Shown here: piece by piece, positions 33,547 to 41,681 of the stretch | How the letters are laid out: every line of letters starts with the position of its first letter | Position numbering within the stretch: position 1 is the first letter of the stretch | Assembly: GCF_900115685.1 (NCBI RefSeq) | Contig: NZ_FOXJ01000001.1 | Location: 434,001-498,000 of the forward strand | Source of the DNA: Variovorax sp. 770b2 | Lineage (GTDB): Bacteria > Pseudomonadota > Gammaproteobacteria > Burkholderiales > Burkholderiaceae_C | DNA: 64,000 nucleotides | Reading direction: 5' to 3' | Translations under genes and position numbers: made by a program | Notes under the pieces: model-generated | The model's database searches: none | The model's input: the letters and a program-made list of their open reading frames with translations, nothing else | What the model was told of the DNA's origin: nothing

Positions 33547-33582
33547 GTCCGATGCGGTGGGTGACACCCGCCGTTGGGTGCC
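33537..33582 (-). promoter_or_regulatory. ANTAR (NasR) antiterminator: two hexaloop hairpins
   Basis: Hairpin P1 (33582-33563) is GGCACCC, loop AACGGC, GGGTGTC. Hairpin P2 (33550-33537) is GGAC, loop AAAGGC, GTCC. Both loops are six bases with A at position 1 and G at position 4, the known ANTAR-binding consensus. P2 uses bases of the terminator 5' arm, so P2 and the terminator exclude each other. The NasR gene just upstream encodes the cognate ANTAR protein. Confidence 0.82.
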
Positions 33583-33623
33583 GCCTGCCTGTAGACCACG
33601 AAGGGTCTTATGTATTCACTTAC

Positions 33624-33638
33624 GCAAACTGCGTGCCA
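33624..33638 (-). promoter_or_regulatory. Sigma-54 promoter of the nitrate operon
   Basis: TGGCACG-N4-TTGC matches the -24/-12 sigma-54 (RpoN) consensus on the minus strand. Transcription would begin near 33612, giving a leader of about 180 bases that contains both hexaloops and the terminator. This ties the operon to nitrogen limitation. Confidence 0.8.
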
Positions 33639-33679
33639 GTGGTTGCGGGGTGTGCGGTGCTATCGAAAAAGTAGCTCGA

Positions 33680-33694
33680 GCACACGGTGTGTGC
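33680..33694. promoter_or_regulatory. Candidate NtrC-binding site
   Basis: GCAC-N7-GTGC, part of the perfect palindrome GCACACGGTGTGTGC, has the half-sites and spacing of NtrC enhancers. It is centred about 75 bases upstream of the predicted start of transcription. A poorer second copy with a 6-base spacer is at 33732-33745. Confidence 0.6.
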
Positions 33695-33767
33695 AGGCAG
33701 AAATGCCGCCGGATGCCACCGGCCATCGAAAGCACGTTTTTGTGCGTTGCACCAACTTGAAACGCTT

Positions 33768-35072
33768 TCAGCGGGGCGCACGGGCATCAGGCATGGGCAG
33801 GTAGTCGGCCATGGCGAGCATCGACTCGGCCACGTCGACCAGCCGACGCTTCTGGTTCATGGCGGTCTGGCGAAGCATCTTGTGGGCCTCGTCCTCGGAG
33901 AGGCGCCGGTGCGCCATCAGGAGGCCCTTGGCGCGCTCGACCACCTTGCGCTCGTTGAGCGAGGCGCGCACGGTCTGCAGTTCGTCGCTCATGGCCTGCA
34001 GGCGCTGCGACTGCTCCTGCACCATGTCGAGCACCGAGCGTTCGAGGAGGCGGCCGTAGGGGGCGGGGGACACGGCCTGGGTGCCCGCATCGTCGAAGAA
34101 CAGGGCACCGCCGGACTGCGGCGCCAGCGTGCCGAGCAATTCCCGGTAGGCCGCAAGGTCGGTGCGCGCCTGCGCCGTCTTGCGGTTGCAGAGGGCACGC
34201 AGGTCGGCGGCCAGGCGGTCTTCGACCGTGCGCATGGCGTCGATGCGGCGCGTGCAGCAGTCGAACCAGTTCTGGCTCAGCTGGCTGTGCTGCGCATCGG
34301 GCACCGCGAGTGCGGCGACCGGGGCGACCGGGACGGCCAGCGTGGTGCCGACGCGGCGCAGGCGTTCGAGCTCGGCCATCGTGGCGTTCGACTCGCTCTC
34401 GCGCCAGAGCGCCAGCACCTGGTCGCTGGAGAAATCGGTGAAGACGTGAAAGCACCGCTCCTGCGATTCGATGAGGTGCAGCCACTGCACGCGCTGCGCC
34501 TCGTTGCTGCGGCCCAGCGCCAGCGTGGCGGCGCCGAAGGCGCGCTCCTGGCCCGCGAATTCCTTGCCCTGCATGAAGTTGAACATGGCGACCAGGAGGC
34601 GCGAGATCTCGGGGTCGGTGGCACCGTCGGCCGCCTCGAACACCACGGCCAGCAGGCCGGCGACCAGCTTGGCGAAGGCCGCGGTGGATTGCGTCGGCGC
34701 CAGTTCGAGCGCGCCGACGCGCTGGCGCAGCGCGGGCAGGGCGTCCAGCCCCGGCAGCACCCAGGCGATGCGGCTGAACAGGCGCGCGCTGTTGCCGGCA
34801 CTGGCGCGCTGGCGGGCCTCGGTCTCCAGCTGGTCGAAGCCGTTGCGCACCGCCTGCTCGAGCGCCTGGCATTCGGCGATCTGCGGATCGCGCTGGTCGG
34901 CAAAGCGCTGGCCGCGCGAGGCGAGGAACACGTTGGACATGCCGCGCTCGCGCTGCAGCGCATGCACCAGCCGGCCGATCAGGCCGACCAGCTCGCTGGT
35001 GCGGGCGAGCTGGTCGAGTTCGTCGATTTCGCACTGGCGGGCGGCGATCAGGAAATGCAGGCCGGATTTCAT
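33768..35072 (-). CDS. nasR: Nitrate-responsive antiterminator, NIT-ANTAR protein
   Basis: This 434-aa protein has an N-terminal nitrate/nitrite-sensing NIT domain (about residues 30-300; the LQRERGMSNVFLAS segment is typical) and a C-terminal ANTAR RNA-binding domain (about 365-425; LQTVRASLNERKVVERAKGLLMAHRRLSEDEAHKMLRQTAMNQ). On binding nitrate or nitrite it should stabilise the hexaloop hairpins in the nrtA leader and prevent termination. It is directly upstream of and co-oriented with the operon it would control. ATG at 35072 has no visible ribosome-binding site, which suggests low expression. Confidence 0.92.
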   Translation of the reverse strand: MKSGLHFLIAARQCEIDELDQLARTSELVGLIGRLVHALQRERGMSNVFLASRGQRFADQRDPQIAECQALEQAVRNGFDQLETEARQRASAGNSARLFSRIAWVLPGLDALPALRQRVGALELAPTQSTAAFAKLVAGLLAVVFEAADGATDPEISRLLVAMFNFMQGKEFAGQERAFGAATLALGRSNEAQRVQWLHLIESQERCFHVFTDFSSDQVLALWRESESNATMAELERLRRVGTTLAVPVAPVAALAVPDAQHSQLSQNWFDCCTRRIDAMRTVEDRLAADLRALCNRKTAQARTDLAAYRELLGTLAPQSGGALFFDDAGTQAVSPAPYGRLLERSVLDMVQEQSQRLQAMSDELQTVRASLNERKVVERAKGLLMAHRRLSEDEAHKMLRQTAMNQKRRLVDVAESMLAMADYLPMPDARAPR

Positions 35073-35190
35073 GGGGGGGTGAAGAAGGGGGACGCACGCC
35101 GTTGCTGCAACATCCGTGCCTCTGCTTTCGCCCGGCCCGCGGTTGCCCCTTCGCGGGCACCGCCGTGCGGGCGCCACCTACACTCGCCGG

Positions 35191-36252
35191 ATGCTCTTGT
35201 TGGGAATCGAATCATCCTGCGACGAGACCGGCGTGGCGCTGGTCGAGTCGCACGGCGACGCGCTGCCGGTGCTGCTTTCGCACGCGCTGCACAGCCAGAT
35301 CGTCATGCACCAGGCCTACGGCGGCGTGGTGCCCGAACTGGCCAGCCGCGACCACATCCGCCGCGTGCTGCCGCTGACCGAAACCGTGATGGCCGAGGCC
35401 GGGCGCTCGCTCGGCGAGATCGACGTGGTGGCCTACACGCGCGGGCCGGGGCTTGCCGGCGCGCTGCTGGTGGGCGCCGGCGTGGCTTGCGCATTGGGCG
35501 TGGCATTGGGCAAGCCGGTGCTGGGCGTGCATCACCTCGAAGGGCATCTGCTGTCGCCGTTCCTGAGCGCCGATCCGCCTGAATTCCCGTTCGTCGCGCT
35601 GCTGGTGTCGGGTGGCCATACCCAACTGATGCGGGTCGACGGCGTGGGCCGCTACGAATTGCTCGGCGAAACCATCGACGATGCGGCCGGCGAGGCCTTC
35701 GACAAGAGCGCCAAGCTCATGGGCCTGCCGTACCCGGGCGGCCCATGGCTCGCGAAGCTGGCCGAAGGCGGCAGCGCAACGGCGTTCAAGCTGCCGCGGC
35801 CGCTGCTGCACAGCGGCGATCTGGATTTTTCATTTGCGGGCCTGAAGACCGCGGTGCTCACGCAGGCCAAGAAGCTGGGCGACCAGCTCGAGGCGAACAA
35901 GGCCGATCTCGCGGCGTCCACGCAGGCGGCGATCGTCGAGGTGCTGCTGAAGAAATCGCTCGCCGCGCTCGACCAGACCGGGCTCAAGCGCCTGGTGGTG
36001 GCCGGTGGCGTGGGCGCGAACAAGAACCTTCGCGAGCAGCTCAATGCGGCGTGCGCCAAGCGACGCGTGCGCGTGCACTACCCCGAGCTGCACCTGTGCA
36101 CGGACAACGGCGCCATGATCGCCATGGCGGCCGCCATGCGGCTGCAATCGGGCATCTCGCAGGCCAGCGCGCGCTACGCCTTCGACGTCAAGCCGCGATG
36201 GCCCATGGCTTCGCTGGCGGCGGAGGCGCCGCCATTGCCTGAGACTGCGTAA
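35191..36252 (+). CDS. tsaD: tRNA N6-adenosine threonylcarbamoyltransferase
   Basis: This 353-aa essential enzyme transfers threonylcarbamoyl to A37 of ANN-reading tRNAs. It begins [17 protein letters not shown] (phosphate-binding), has the metal-binding HLEGH at residues 115-119, [19 protein letters not shown] and a [11 protein letters not shown] loop near the C-terminus, then [11 protein letters not shown] at 35191 is the family start. The upstream in-frame extension to 35116 is not conserved. It is divergent from nasR, and its last 65 bases overlap the convergent hydrolase gene. Confidence 0.95.
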   Translation: MLLLGIESSCDETGVALVESHGDALPVLLSHALHSQIVMHQAYGGVVPELASRDHIRRVLPLTETVMAEAGRSLGEIDVVAYTRGPGLAGALLVGAGVACALGVALGKPVLGVHHLEGHLLSPFLSADPPEFPFVALLVSGGHTQLMRVDGVGRYELLGETIDDAAGEAFDKSAKLMGLPYPGGPWLAKLAEGGSATAFKLPRPLLHSGDLDFSFAGLKTAVLTQAKKLGDQLEANKADLAASTQAAIVEVLLKKSLAALDQTGLKRLVVAGGVGANKNLREQLNAACAKRRVRVHYPELHLCTDNGAMIAMAAAMRLQSGISQASARYAFDVKPRWPMASLAAEAPPLPETA

Positions 36253-36943
36253 CCGGTTGGCGCGGCCGGCCCTGCAAGGGCAGGGGCAGCACCTCCAACA
36301 TGCTGCGCCAGAGCTCGCGCCACTGCGGCCAGTCGTGCCCGCCTTCGGTCGTGAAGACGCGGCCCGGCGGCAGCGCGTCGGCCAGCAGTCGGTGGTTGCC
36401 CGCAAAGCGGTCGTTGAGGCCGAAGCCCAGGTACAGCGGCGGCAGGTTCCTGGAGGGCTGGGCCTCCAGGTACTGCTGGAAGAAGGGCCAGAGCTTGCGG
36501 TCGGGTTCCTCGTCGGGCTGGGGACCGGTGGGCGCATGCCATGTGCGCAGGCCCCCGGCCTTCTGGATCTCCGCGCCGAGCACGCGGCGCCCGAGGTAGG
36601 GCGCGAGGGCGACGATGCCGTCCACAGAACCTGGCCGCGCCAGCTCGTGGATCAGCGCGCCGAAGCCGCCGATGGAAATGCCCACGAGCCAGATCGAGGT
36701 GTAGCCCCGGGCGCGCTGCGGCTCGATGACGTCCGCCTGCAGGCGATCGCTAAGGGTCTGGTCGTAGTAGTAGGAGACGTCGGCGTCGACCAGCATCGCG
36801 TCGGCGGCCAGATGGCGCTCCCTGACGGCGCTGATGAAGCCGTGACGCTCGAACTCCTCGGGTTTGAGGTACGCGCCGGGCAAGAAGACCAGGAGCGTTT
36901 CGGACCGTTCGTCGTCGGTGGCTGACCGCAGGTGCGTGTTCAT
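36188..36943 (-). CDS. Alpha/beta hydrolase
   Basis: This 251-aa protein has the nucleophile elbow GISIGG (about residues 88-93, Ser catalytic), a late DRFAGN acid region and GGHDWPQW with the likely catalytic His. There is no signal peptide. The last 20 residues are Pro/Ala-rich and overlap the tsaD 3' end. The substrate is unknown; the size and elbow fit small esterases or thioesterase-like hydrolases. A perfect 21-bp palindrome lies 85 bases upstream, so it may be repressor-controlled. Confidence 0.78.
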   Translation of the reverse strand: MNTHLRSATDDERSETLLVFLPGAYLKPEEFERHGFISAVRERHLAADAMLVDADVSYYYDQTLSDRLQADVIEPQRARGYTSIWLVGISIGGFGALIHELARPGSVDGIVALAPYLGRRVLGAEIQKAGGLRTWHAPTGPQPDEEPDRKLWPFFQQYLEAQPSRNLPPLYLGFGLNDRFAGNHRLLADALPPGRVFTTEGGHDWPQWRELWRSMLEVLPLPLQGRPRQPVTQSQAMAAPPPPAKPWAIAA

Positions 36944-37027
36944 GGTGCCTTGAGGGGCACCCCGGCCCGCACCGGCACGAAATTCGATGCGTTTGCGAGA
37001 CGCCCACGAAGAAGAAAGTACTAGAAA

Positions 37028-37048
37028 AACGTCACATCATGTGACGTT
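37028..37048. promoter_or_regulatory. 21-bp perfect palindrome, candidate operator
   Basis: AACGTCACA-TCA-TGTGACGTT has perfect 9-bp arms and a 3-bp spacer, in an AT-richer gap upstream of the hydrolase gene. Strict symmetry suggests a dimeric repressor site. The regulator is not identifiable from this window. Confidence 0.55.
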
Positions 37049-37072
37049 ATCCAGCGCTATTGTGAATAAGGT

Positions 37073-37096
37073 GCTTGTTTAAAGTCAAAAACAAGC
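37073..37096 (-). terminator. Weak stem-loop downstream of hsp20
   Basis: GCTTGTTT-N8-AAACAAGC forms an AT-rich hairpin 38 bases past the hsp20 stop. It lacks a good T-tract, so terminator activity is uncertain. The same bases contain TTGACT, which could be part of a promoter for the hydrolase gene. Confidence 0.35.
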
Positions 37097-37133
37097 CACT
37101 ACTAACATTTTCCTCTTGTGGGCATAGACCGTC

Positions 37134-37505
37134 TTAGTTGATTTGCAACTGGGAGGCCTGGCTCACCGGCGCGAGCTTGCCGAGCTTGAGCGTGAGCACG
37201 CCATTCTCCAGCTTGGCTTGGCTCGCCGCGACATCGATGTCCTGCGGCAGTTCGTAGGCGGCCTTGAACTGGCGCTTGGCTTCGGCCTTGCTGTCGATGC
37301 GCACCACGGCGCCTTCGATGCTGATTGCGAGGTCTTCGCGCGAGAGGCCCGGCACGTCCAGCGAAAGGGTCCAGCTCGTGTCGTCCTGCTCCACCAGCGG
37401 CGAGCGGCGGGGTGCGGCGAAGGCGTCGTTCACGAAGCGTTCGAAGGCGCGGTCCTGCGAGCGGGGAACGAAGCGGGTGGTGCGGATGGTGGGTGCGAAA
37501 AACAT
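37134..37505 (-). CDS. Small heat-shock protein, Hsp20/alpha-crystallin family
   Basis: This 123-aa chaperone has the alpha-crystallin domain (about residues 35-110): SWTLSLDVPGLSREDLAISIEG, VVRIDSKAE and the C-terminal ENGVLTLKLGKL strand. The usual I-x-I tail is only weakly represented by LQIN. It would hold unfolded proteins in an ATP-independent way. ATG at 37505 follows AGGAG; the longer frame to 37571 lacks family similarity. A sigma-32-like promoter stands about 95 bases upstream. Confidence 0.87.
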   Translation of the reverse strand: MFFAPTIRTTRFVPRSQDRAFERFVNDAFAAPRRSPLVEQDDTSWTLSLDVPGLSREDLAISIEGAVVRIDSKAEAKRQFKAAYELPQDIDVAASQAKLENGVLTLKLGKLAPVSQASQLQIN

Positions 37506-37598
37506 GATGAAGAGCTCCTGAATGAACACAATGGGGACAAGGAATGTGTGTCCCTTACACTGCGCGGCCATTCAATCCTGAGTGCCGCTTGACACCTC

Positions 37599-37626
37599 AT
37601 CTAGGCGCAGCCGCACGCGTTTCAAG
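37599..37626 (-). promoter_or_regulatory. Sigma-32-like heat-shock promoter of hsp20
   Basis: On the minus strand CTTGAAA (37626-37620) is a full match to the heat-shock -35 element. CCTAGAT (37605-37599) after a 14-base spacer is a partial match to the C-rich -10. It agrees with the Hsp20 gene it precedes. Confidence 0.55.
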
Positions 37627-37629
37627 ACG

Positions 37630-38919
37630 ATGACTCCCCCCTTTATTTGGCGCCGACGGGCCTTGAAATTCGCGGCGCTGGCGCTATGCGCGACCCCCCT
37701 CGCGGGGCTTGCACAAACCCCGATCGCGCCACCTGCACCCATCCGTCTTGCGTTGATCGAAAGCATGAGCGGGCCCTTCGCGAACACGGGCGAGGCGGTG
37801 TTCCGCAACCTGCTGTGGGCGGTGGAGCGCGTCAACGCGCGCGGCGGCGTGAAGCTGCCCGGTGGCGCGCGCCCGCTGCAGCTGGACCGCTACGACAGCA
37901 AGGGCCAGAACGAAGAGGCGCTCTCCGCGTTGCGCGCCGCCATGGACGACGGCGCGCGCATCGTGCTGCAGGGCAACTCGTCGGCCACCGCGGCGGCGCT
38001 GGTCGATGCCATCGACAAGAACAACGAGCGCGACCCCGCGCGGCGCGTGATCTTCCTGAACTACGCGGCGGTCGATCCGGCGCTGACCAACGAGCGCTGC
38101 AGCTTCTGGCACTTTCGCTTCGACGCCCACGCCGACATGCGCGTGGCGGCGCTGATGGACGTGGTGAAGGACGACGCCGCGCTCAAACGCACCTACCTGA
38201 TCGGGCAGGACTACAGCTTCGGCCAGGCGGTGCTGCGCGAGGTGCGCCGACAGCTGGGCGTACAGCGGCCCGACGTGGAGATCGTCGGCGACGAACTGCA
38301 CCCGATGGGCAAGGTGAAGGACTTCGCGCCCTACGCCACCAAGATCCTCGCAAGCGGCGCGCAGGCGGTGTTCACCGGCAACTGGGGCAACGACCTCACG
38401 CTGCTCGTGAAGGCCGCGCGCGAGGCGGGATTCAACGGCACGTTCTATACCTTCTACGGCAACGCGCTCGGCGCGCCCGCGGCCATCGGCGATGCGGGCA
38501 TCGGCCGCGTGGTGGCGGTGGCCGACTGGCTGCCCAACGTGCAGACCGTGCAGTCGGAGGCCTTCTATCGCGCGTTCCGTGCGCGCTTTCCGAAGCCCGC
38601 GGACGACTACGTGCACATGCGGATGCAACTGCTCGTCGAGTCGCTCGCGCAGGCCGTCGAGCGCGCGGGCAGCGTCGATGCGGTGGCGGTGGCGCGCGCG
38701 CTGGAGCAGGCCGACGTGAGCCTCTACGGCCAGCGCGGCCGCATGCGCGCTGCGGACCATCAATTCCAGCAGCAGCTGGTGGTCGGCGTGATGGACAGGC
38801 AGGGCAAGCCCGGTGTGCAGTTCGACGTCGAGGGCTCGGGCTACGGCTTTCGCGTGATCAAGACGATCGCCCCGGAGCGCGCCGAGCTGCCGACATCGTG
38901 CAAGATGAAACGACCATGA
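37630..38919 (+). CDS. Branched-chain-amino-acid-type ABC substrate-binding protein
   Basis: This 429-aa periplasmic protein has a signal peptide (RRRALKFAALALCATPLAGLAQ) and the LivJ/K-type body: IRLALIESMSGPFANTGEAV, NYAAVDPALTNERCSFWHFR, TYLIGQDYSFGQAVLREV, and a VFTGNWGNDLTLLVKAAREAGF segment. No permease or ATPase genes are adjacent, so it would depend on transport genes elsewhere. ATG at 37630 gives a normal signal peptide. The aminotransferase gene follows by 18 bases and is probably co-transcribed, hinting at amino acid or keto-acid use. Confidence 0.85.
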   Translation: MTPPFIWRRRALKFAALALCATPLAGLAQTPIAPPAPIRLALIESMSGPFANTGEAVFRNLLWAVERVNARGGVKLPGGARPLQLDRYDSKGQNEEALSALRAAMDDGARIVLQGNSSATAAALVDAIDKNNERDPARRVIFLNYAAVDPALTNERCSFWHFRFDAHADMRVAALMDVVKDDAALKRTYLIGQDYSFGQAVLREVRRQLGVQRPDVEIVGDELHPMGKVKDFAPYATKILASGAQAVFTGNWGNDLTLLVKAAREAGFNGTFYTFYGNALGAPAAIGDAGIGRVVAVADWLPNVQTVQSEAFYRAFRARFPKPADDYVHMRMQLLVESLAQAVERAGSVDAVAVARALEQADVSLYGQRGRMRAADHQFQQQLVVGVMDRQGKPGVQFDVEGSGYGFRVIKTIAPERAELPTSCKMKRP

Positions 38920-38937
38920 CGAACAGGACAAAAGCCG

Positions 38938-40110
38938 ATGCGTGAAGCCATCCACAACCTCGAAGCCTCCAGGATCCGCGAGGTGGCCAATGCGGGCCTG
39001 GGCCGCGACGACGTGCTCGCCTTCTGGTTCGGCGAGAGCGACGAGGTCACGCCCGAGGTGATCCGCCAGGCGGCCATCGAGTCGCTGCAGCGCGGCGAGA
39101 CTTTCTATGCCCACAACCTCGGCCTGCCGGAGTTGCGCGAGGCGATCGCGCGCTACACCAGCGCGCTGCATCCGGCGGTCGACGCCTCGCGCATCGCCGT
39201 CACCTCGGGCGGCGTGAGCGCGCTGATGCTGGCGGTGCAGGCGCTGGTCGATGCGGGCGACGACGTGGTCGCGGTGACGCCGGTGTGGCCCAACCTCACG
39301 GCGCAGCCCGCGATCATGGGCGCGCATGTGCGCTCGGTGCCGCTGGTGCCGGTCGAAGGGCAGTGGACGCTCGACCTCCCAGCGCTGCGCGCCGCGGTCA
39401 CGCCGAAGACGAAGCTCTTGATCGTCAACGCGCCCAACAACCCCACCGGCTGGACGATGACGCGCGACGAGCAGCAGGCCGTGCTCGACCATTGCCGCCA
39501 GACCGGCACCTGGATCCTCGCCGACGAGGTGTACGAGCGGCTCTATTTCGAGCCGTCGACGAACGGCTGCGCGCCGAGATTTCTCGACATCTCCAGGCCC
39601 GATGACCGGCTTGTCGTGACGCACAGTTTCTCCAAGAGTTTCCTGATGACCGGATGGCGCCTCGGCTGGCTGGTGCTGCCGCCCGCGATGGTCGATGGCA
39701 TCGGCAAGCTGATCGAGTTCAACACCTCCTGTGCCAGCGTGTTCACGCAGCGCGCGGCCATCGCGGCGATTGAGCACACGGCACAGATCACGCCGCGCGT
39801 GGTCGCGCACCTGAAGCTGTGCCGCGACACGCTGGTGCCGCTGCTGGCAGCGGTGCCCGGTGTGCAAGTCGCGCCGGCCAAGGGCGGCATGTATGCCTTC
39901 TTCCGGCTCGAAGGTTTCGGCGATTCGCTCGACGTCGCCAAGCGGCTGGTGGTCGAGGCGGGCCTCGGGCTCGCACCCGGCAACGCCTTCGCGCCGGAGG
40001 CGCAGGGCTGGCTGCGCTGGTGCTTTGCATCGAAAGACCCGCAGCGGCTGGTGCAGGGCGTGGAGCGGCTGCGCCAGTGGCTCGCGGCACAGCCGCAGCG
40101 CAAGGGCTGA
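38938..40110 (+). CDS. PLP-dependent class I/II aminotransferase
   Basis: This 390-aa fold-type I enzyme has NAPNNPTG (about residues 164-171), DEVYERLYF and the PLP lysine Lys233 in SFSKSFLMTGWRLGW. These match AspC-type subgroup I aminotransferases. It exchanges an amino group between an amino acid and a keto acid; the exact substrate is not clear. AGGAC precedes the ATG. It is co-directional with the upstream amino-acid-type binding protein and the downstream EamA exporter. Confidence 0.88.
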   Translation: MREAIHNLEASRIREVANAGLGRDDVLAFWFGESDEVTPEVIRQAAIESLQRGETFYAHNLGLPELREAIARYTSALHPAVDASRIAVTSGGVSALMLAVQALVDAGDDVVAVTPVWPNLTAQPAIMGAHVRSVPLVPVEGQWTLDLPALRAAVTPKTKLLIVNAPNNPTGWTMTRDEQQAVLDHCRQTGTWILADEVYERLYFEPSTNGCAPRFLDISRPDDRLVVTHSFSKSFLMTGWRLGWLVLPPAMVDGIGKLIEFNTSCASVFTQRAAIAAIEHTAQITPRVVAHLKLCRDTLVPLLAAVPGVQVAPAKGGMYAFFRLEGFGDSLDVAKRLVVEAGLGLAPGNAFAPEAQGWLRWCFASKDPQRLVQGVERLRQWLAAQPQRKG

Positions 40111-40189
40111 TCCGGCCTGCAATTTCGTTCAATACGCGGCGCTCGCGGCCCGCGAAGCTTGGCCTTTCTTCGAGAGCGAAAGGTCATGC

Positions 40190-41119
40190 ATGTCGGAACG
40201 AATCAAGGGAATGGCGCTGTGCGCGCTGGCGATGGTCATGGTGGGCAGCACCGTCGTCGCCAGCAAGATCATTGCGAGCGGCCTGCCGCCATTCACAGCC
40301 ACCGCGCTGCGGTTTGCGATGGCGCTACCGGTGTTTCTGGTGCTGCTGCGGCTGACCCGCACGGCGTGGCCGCGGCCGGATCGGCGCGACCTGGCACTGC
40401 TCGTGTGCCAGGCCGGACTGGGCAGCGTGGGCTACACGGTCTTGCTGATCATGGGCGTGCGCTGGGCGCCGGCGGCCAGCGCGGGCGTCGTGGCGGGCAC
40501 GCTGCCGGCCGTGGCGGCGCTGGTGGCCGTGCTGGCTTTGCGCGAGCGGCCGGGGCGTTATCTGATCGGCAGCATCGTGCTGGCAACGGCAGGGGTGCTG
40601 GCGATCAGTTGGCCGGGGGAGGGCTCCGCAGGGGACTCAAAATCCCCCGCCGCCATGGCCGGCAACCTGCTGGTGCTGGGCGCGGTCGTCTGCGAGGCGA
40701 TGTTCATCCTGCTCAACAAGCGCCTGCGGGTGCCGGTGCGGCCTCTGGCGCTGTCGACGCTGATGACGGCATTCGGGTTGCTGCTGTCGCTGGTTCCCGC
40801 GCTGTTCGAGCGCGCCTGGGAACACCCGTTGCCGAACGACGCCCTGATTGGCGTCGCCTACTACGCGCTGGTGCCGACGGTGCTGGGTTTCGTCCTCTGG
40901 TTTGCCGGATCGGCCCGGTTGAAGGGGGCGGAGGCGGCGCTTTTCACGGCGCTCCTGCCGGTTTCGGCGCTGATACTGGCGGCGCTCTGGTTGGGCGAAA
41001 GTATCAGCCTGGCGCAGATCGGCGGTGCGGTCTGCGTGCTGGGTGCCGTAGGGCTTGCTTCGCTCGATGGAAGGGGTGGGAAGCGCCCGGAAAGCCCCCT
41101 CAGGCCCGCCGAGCTATAA
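40190..41119 (+). CDS. EamA (DMT) family transporter
   Basis: This 309-aa membrane protein has ten predicted helices in two EamA repeats. The first begins at MALCALAMVMVGSTVVASK, the second at NLLVLGAVVCEAMFILLNKRL. A Pro-containing GVVAGTLPAVAALVAVLALRERP segment is typical of DMT exporters. The family often exports amino acids or metabolites. ATG at 40190 has AAAGG upstream; the longer frame is a shadow of the aminotransferase gene. Confidence 0.87.
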   Translation: MSERIKGMALCALAMVMVGSTVVASKIIASGLPPFTATALRFAMALPVFLVLLRLTRTAWPRPDRRDLALLVCQAGLGSVGYTVLLIMGVRWAPAASAGVVAGTLPAVAALVAVLALRERPGRYLIGSIVLATAGVLAISWPGEGSAGDSKSPAAMAGNLLVLGAVVCEAMFILLNKRLRVPVRPLALSTLMTAFGLLLSLVPALFERAWEHPLPNDALIGVAYYALVPTVLGFVLWFAGSARLKGAEAALFTALLPVSALILAALWLGESISLAQIGGAVCVLGAVGLASLDGRGGKRPESPLRPAEL

Positions 41120-41120
41120 T
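41115..41120 (+). promoter_or_regulatory. Candidate -10 box for rpsO
   Basis: A perfect TATAAT sits at the very end of the EamA gene, 89 bases before rpsO. No convincing -35 is present at 16-18 bases, so it is a partial call. Confidence 0.35.
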
Positions 41121-41208
41121 CCCGAGGCTTTGCATGCCGCAAGGCGCACGGTGAGGGCAGTTCCAGCGCTCACCGCAAGTCAAACATCCCGGAACAAGGA
41201 AATTCAAC

Positions 41209-41475
41209 ATGATCGCAGCCTCCATCAAGGCCGAAGTCGTCAAAGACAACGCCCGCGCCGCCAACGACACTGGTAGCCCAGAAGTGCAAGTCGCACTGCT
41301 GACCGCCCGTATCAACGAGCTCACCCCCCACTTCAAGACGCATGCCAAGGACCACCACGGTCGTCGCGGCCTGCTGCGCATGGTGAGCCGCCGCCGCAAG
41401 CTCCTGGACTACCTCAAGTCCAAGGACGCTGAACGTTACACCGCGCTGATCGCCAAGCTGGGTCTGCGCAAGTAA
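41209..41475 (+). CDS. rpsO: 30S ribosomal protein S15
   Basis: This 88-aa protein is a full-length S15 with the signatures [48 protein letters not shown] and a [12 protein letters not shown] end. It binds 16S rRNA helices 20-22 early in 30S assembly. AAGGA precedes the ATG. It stands just ahead of pnp, as in most Proteobacteria, with a terminator between. Confidence 0.97.
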   Translation: MIAASIKAEVVKDNARAANDTGSPEVQVALLTARINELTPHFKTHAKDHHGRRGLLRMVSRRRKLLDYLKSKDAERYTALIAKLGLRK

Positions 41476-41490
41476 ACCGAATCGCATGAA

Positions 41491-41526
41491 AAAACGCCTG
41501 GGTTAGTCCGCTAGCTCAGGCGTTTT
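41491..41526 (+). terminator. Intrinsic terminator after rpsO
   Basis: AAAACGCCTG (41491-41500) pairs with CAGGCGTTTT (41517-41526), and the right arm runs into TTTTTT. The loop is 16 bases. It likely separates most rpsO transcripts from pnp. Confidence 0.8.
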
Positions 41527-41574
41527 TTACTTCGCGATCCACTTTCGGAGTGCCAAAACAGAGCGAAGCTGTGT

Positions 41575-41611
41575 CATTCCAATGAAGTTCGCCCCGAGCT
41601 TCGCTGGAATG
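41575..41611 (+). promoter_or_regulatory. Leader stem-loop upstream of pnp
   Basis: CATTCCA pairs with TGGAATG, and inner GAAG with CTTC, giving a long interrupted stem 71 bases before the pnp ATG. In E. coli the pnp leader has an RNase III-cleaved stem used for autoregulation. This could be the counterpart, but that is an inference from position and shape. Confidence 0.4.
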
Positions 41612-41681
41612 GCATCGTGTTCTGAGACAGCCTCCGCCCCTTGCGAACCCTGTGTGGTTCGCTACTAAAACAGGAGCAAAC

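Noticed and set aside
33732..33745. A second NtrC-like site GCAC-N6-GTGC
   Set aside because: The spacer is 6 instead of 7 bases, which puts the half-sites out of register, so it was not listed as a separate site.
37534..37554. A hairpin in the hsp20 leader considered as an RNA thermometer
   Set aside because: The stem GGGACA/TGTCCC does not include the AGGAG ribosome-binding site, so it would not hide the start.
37589..37594. A perfect TTGACA -35 box before the amino-acid-type binding protein gene
   Set aside because: No -10 box is present at a workable distance, and the start codon is too near.
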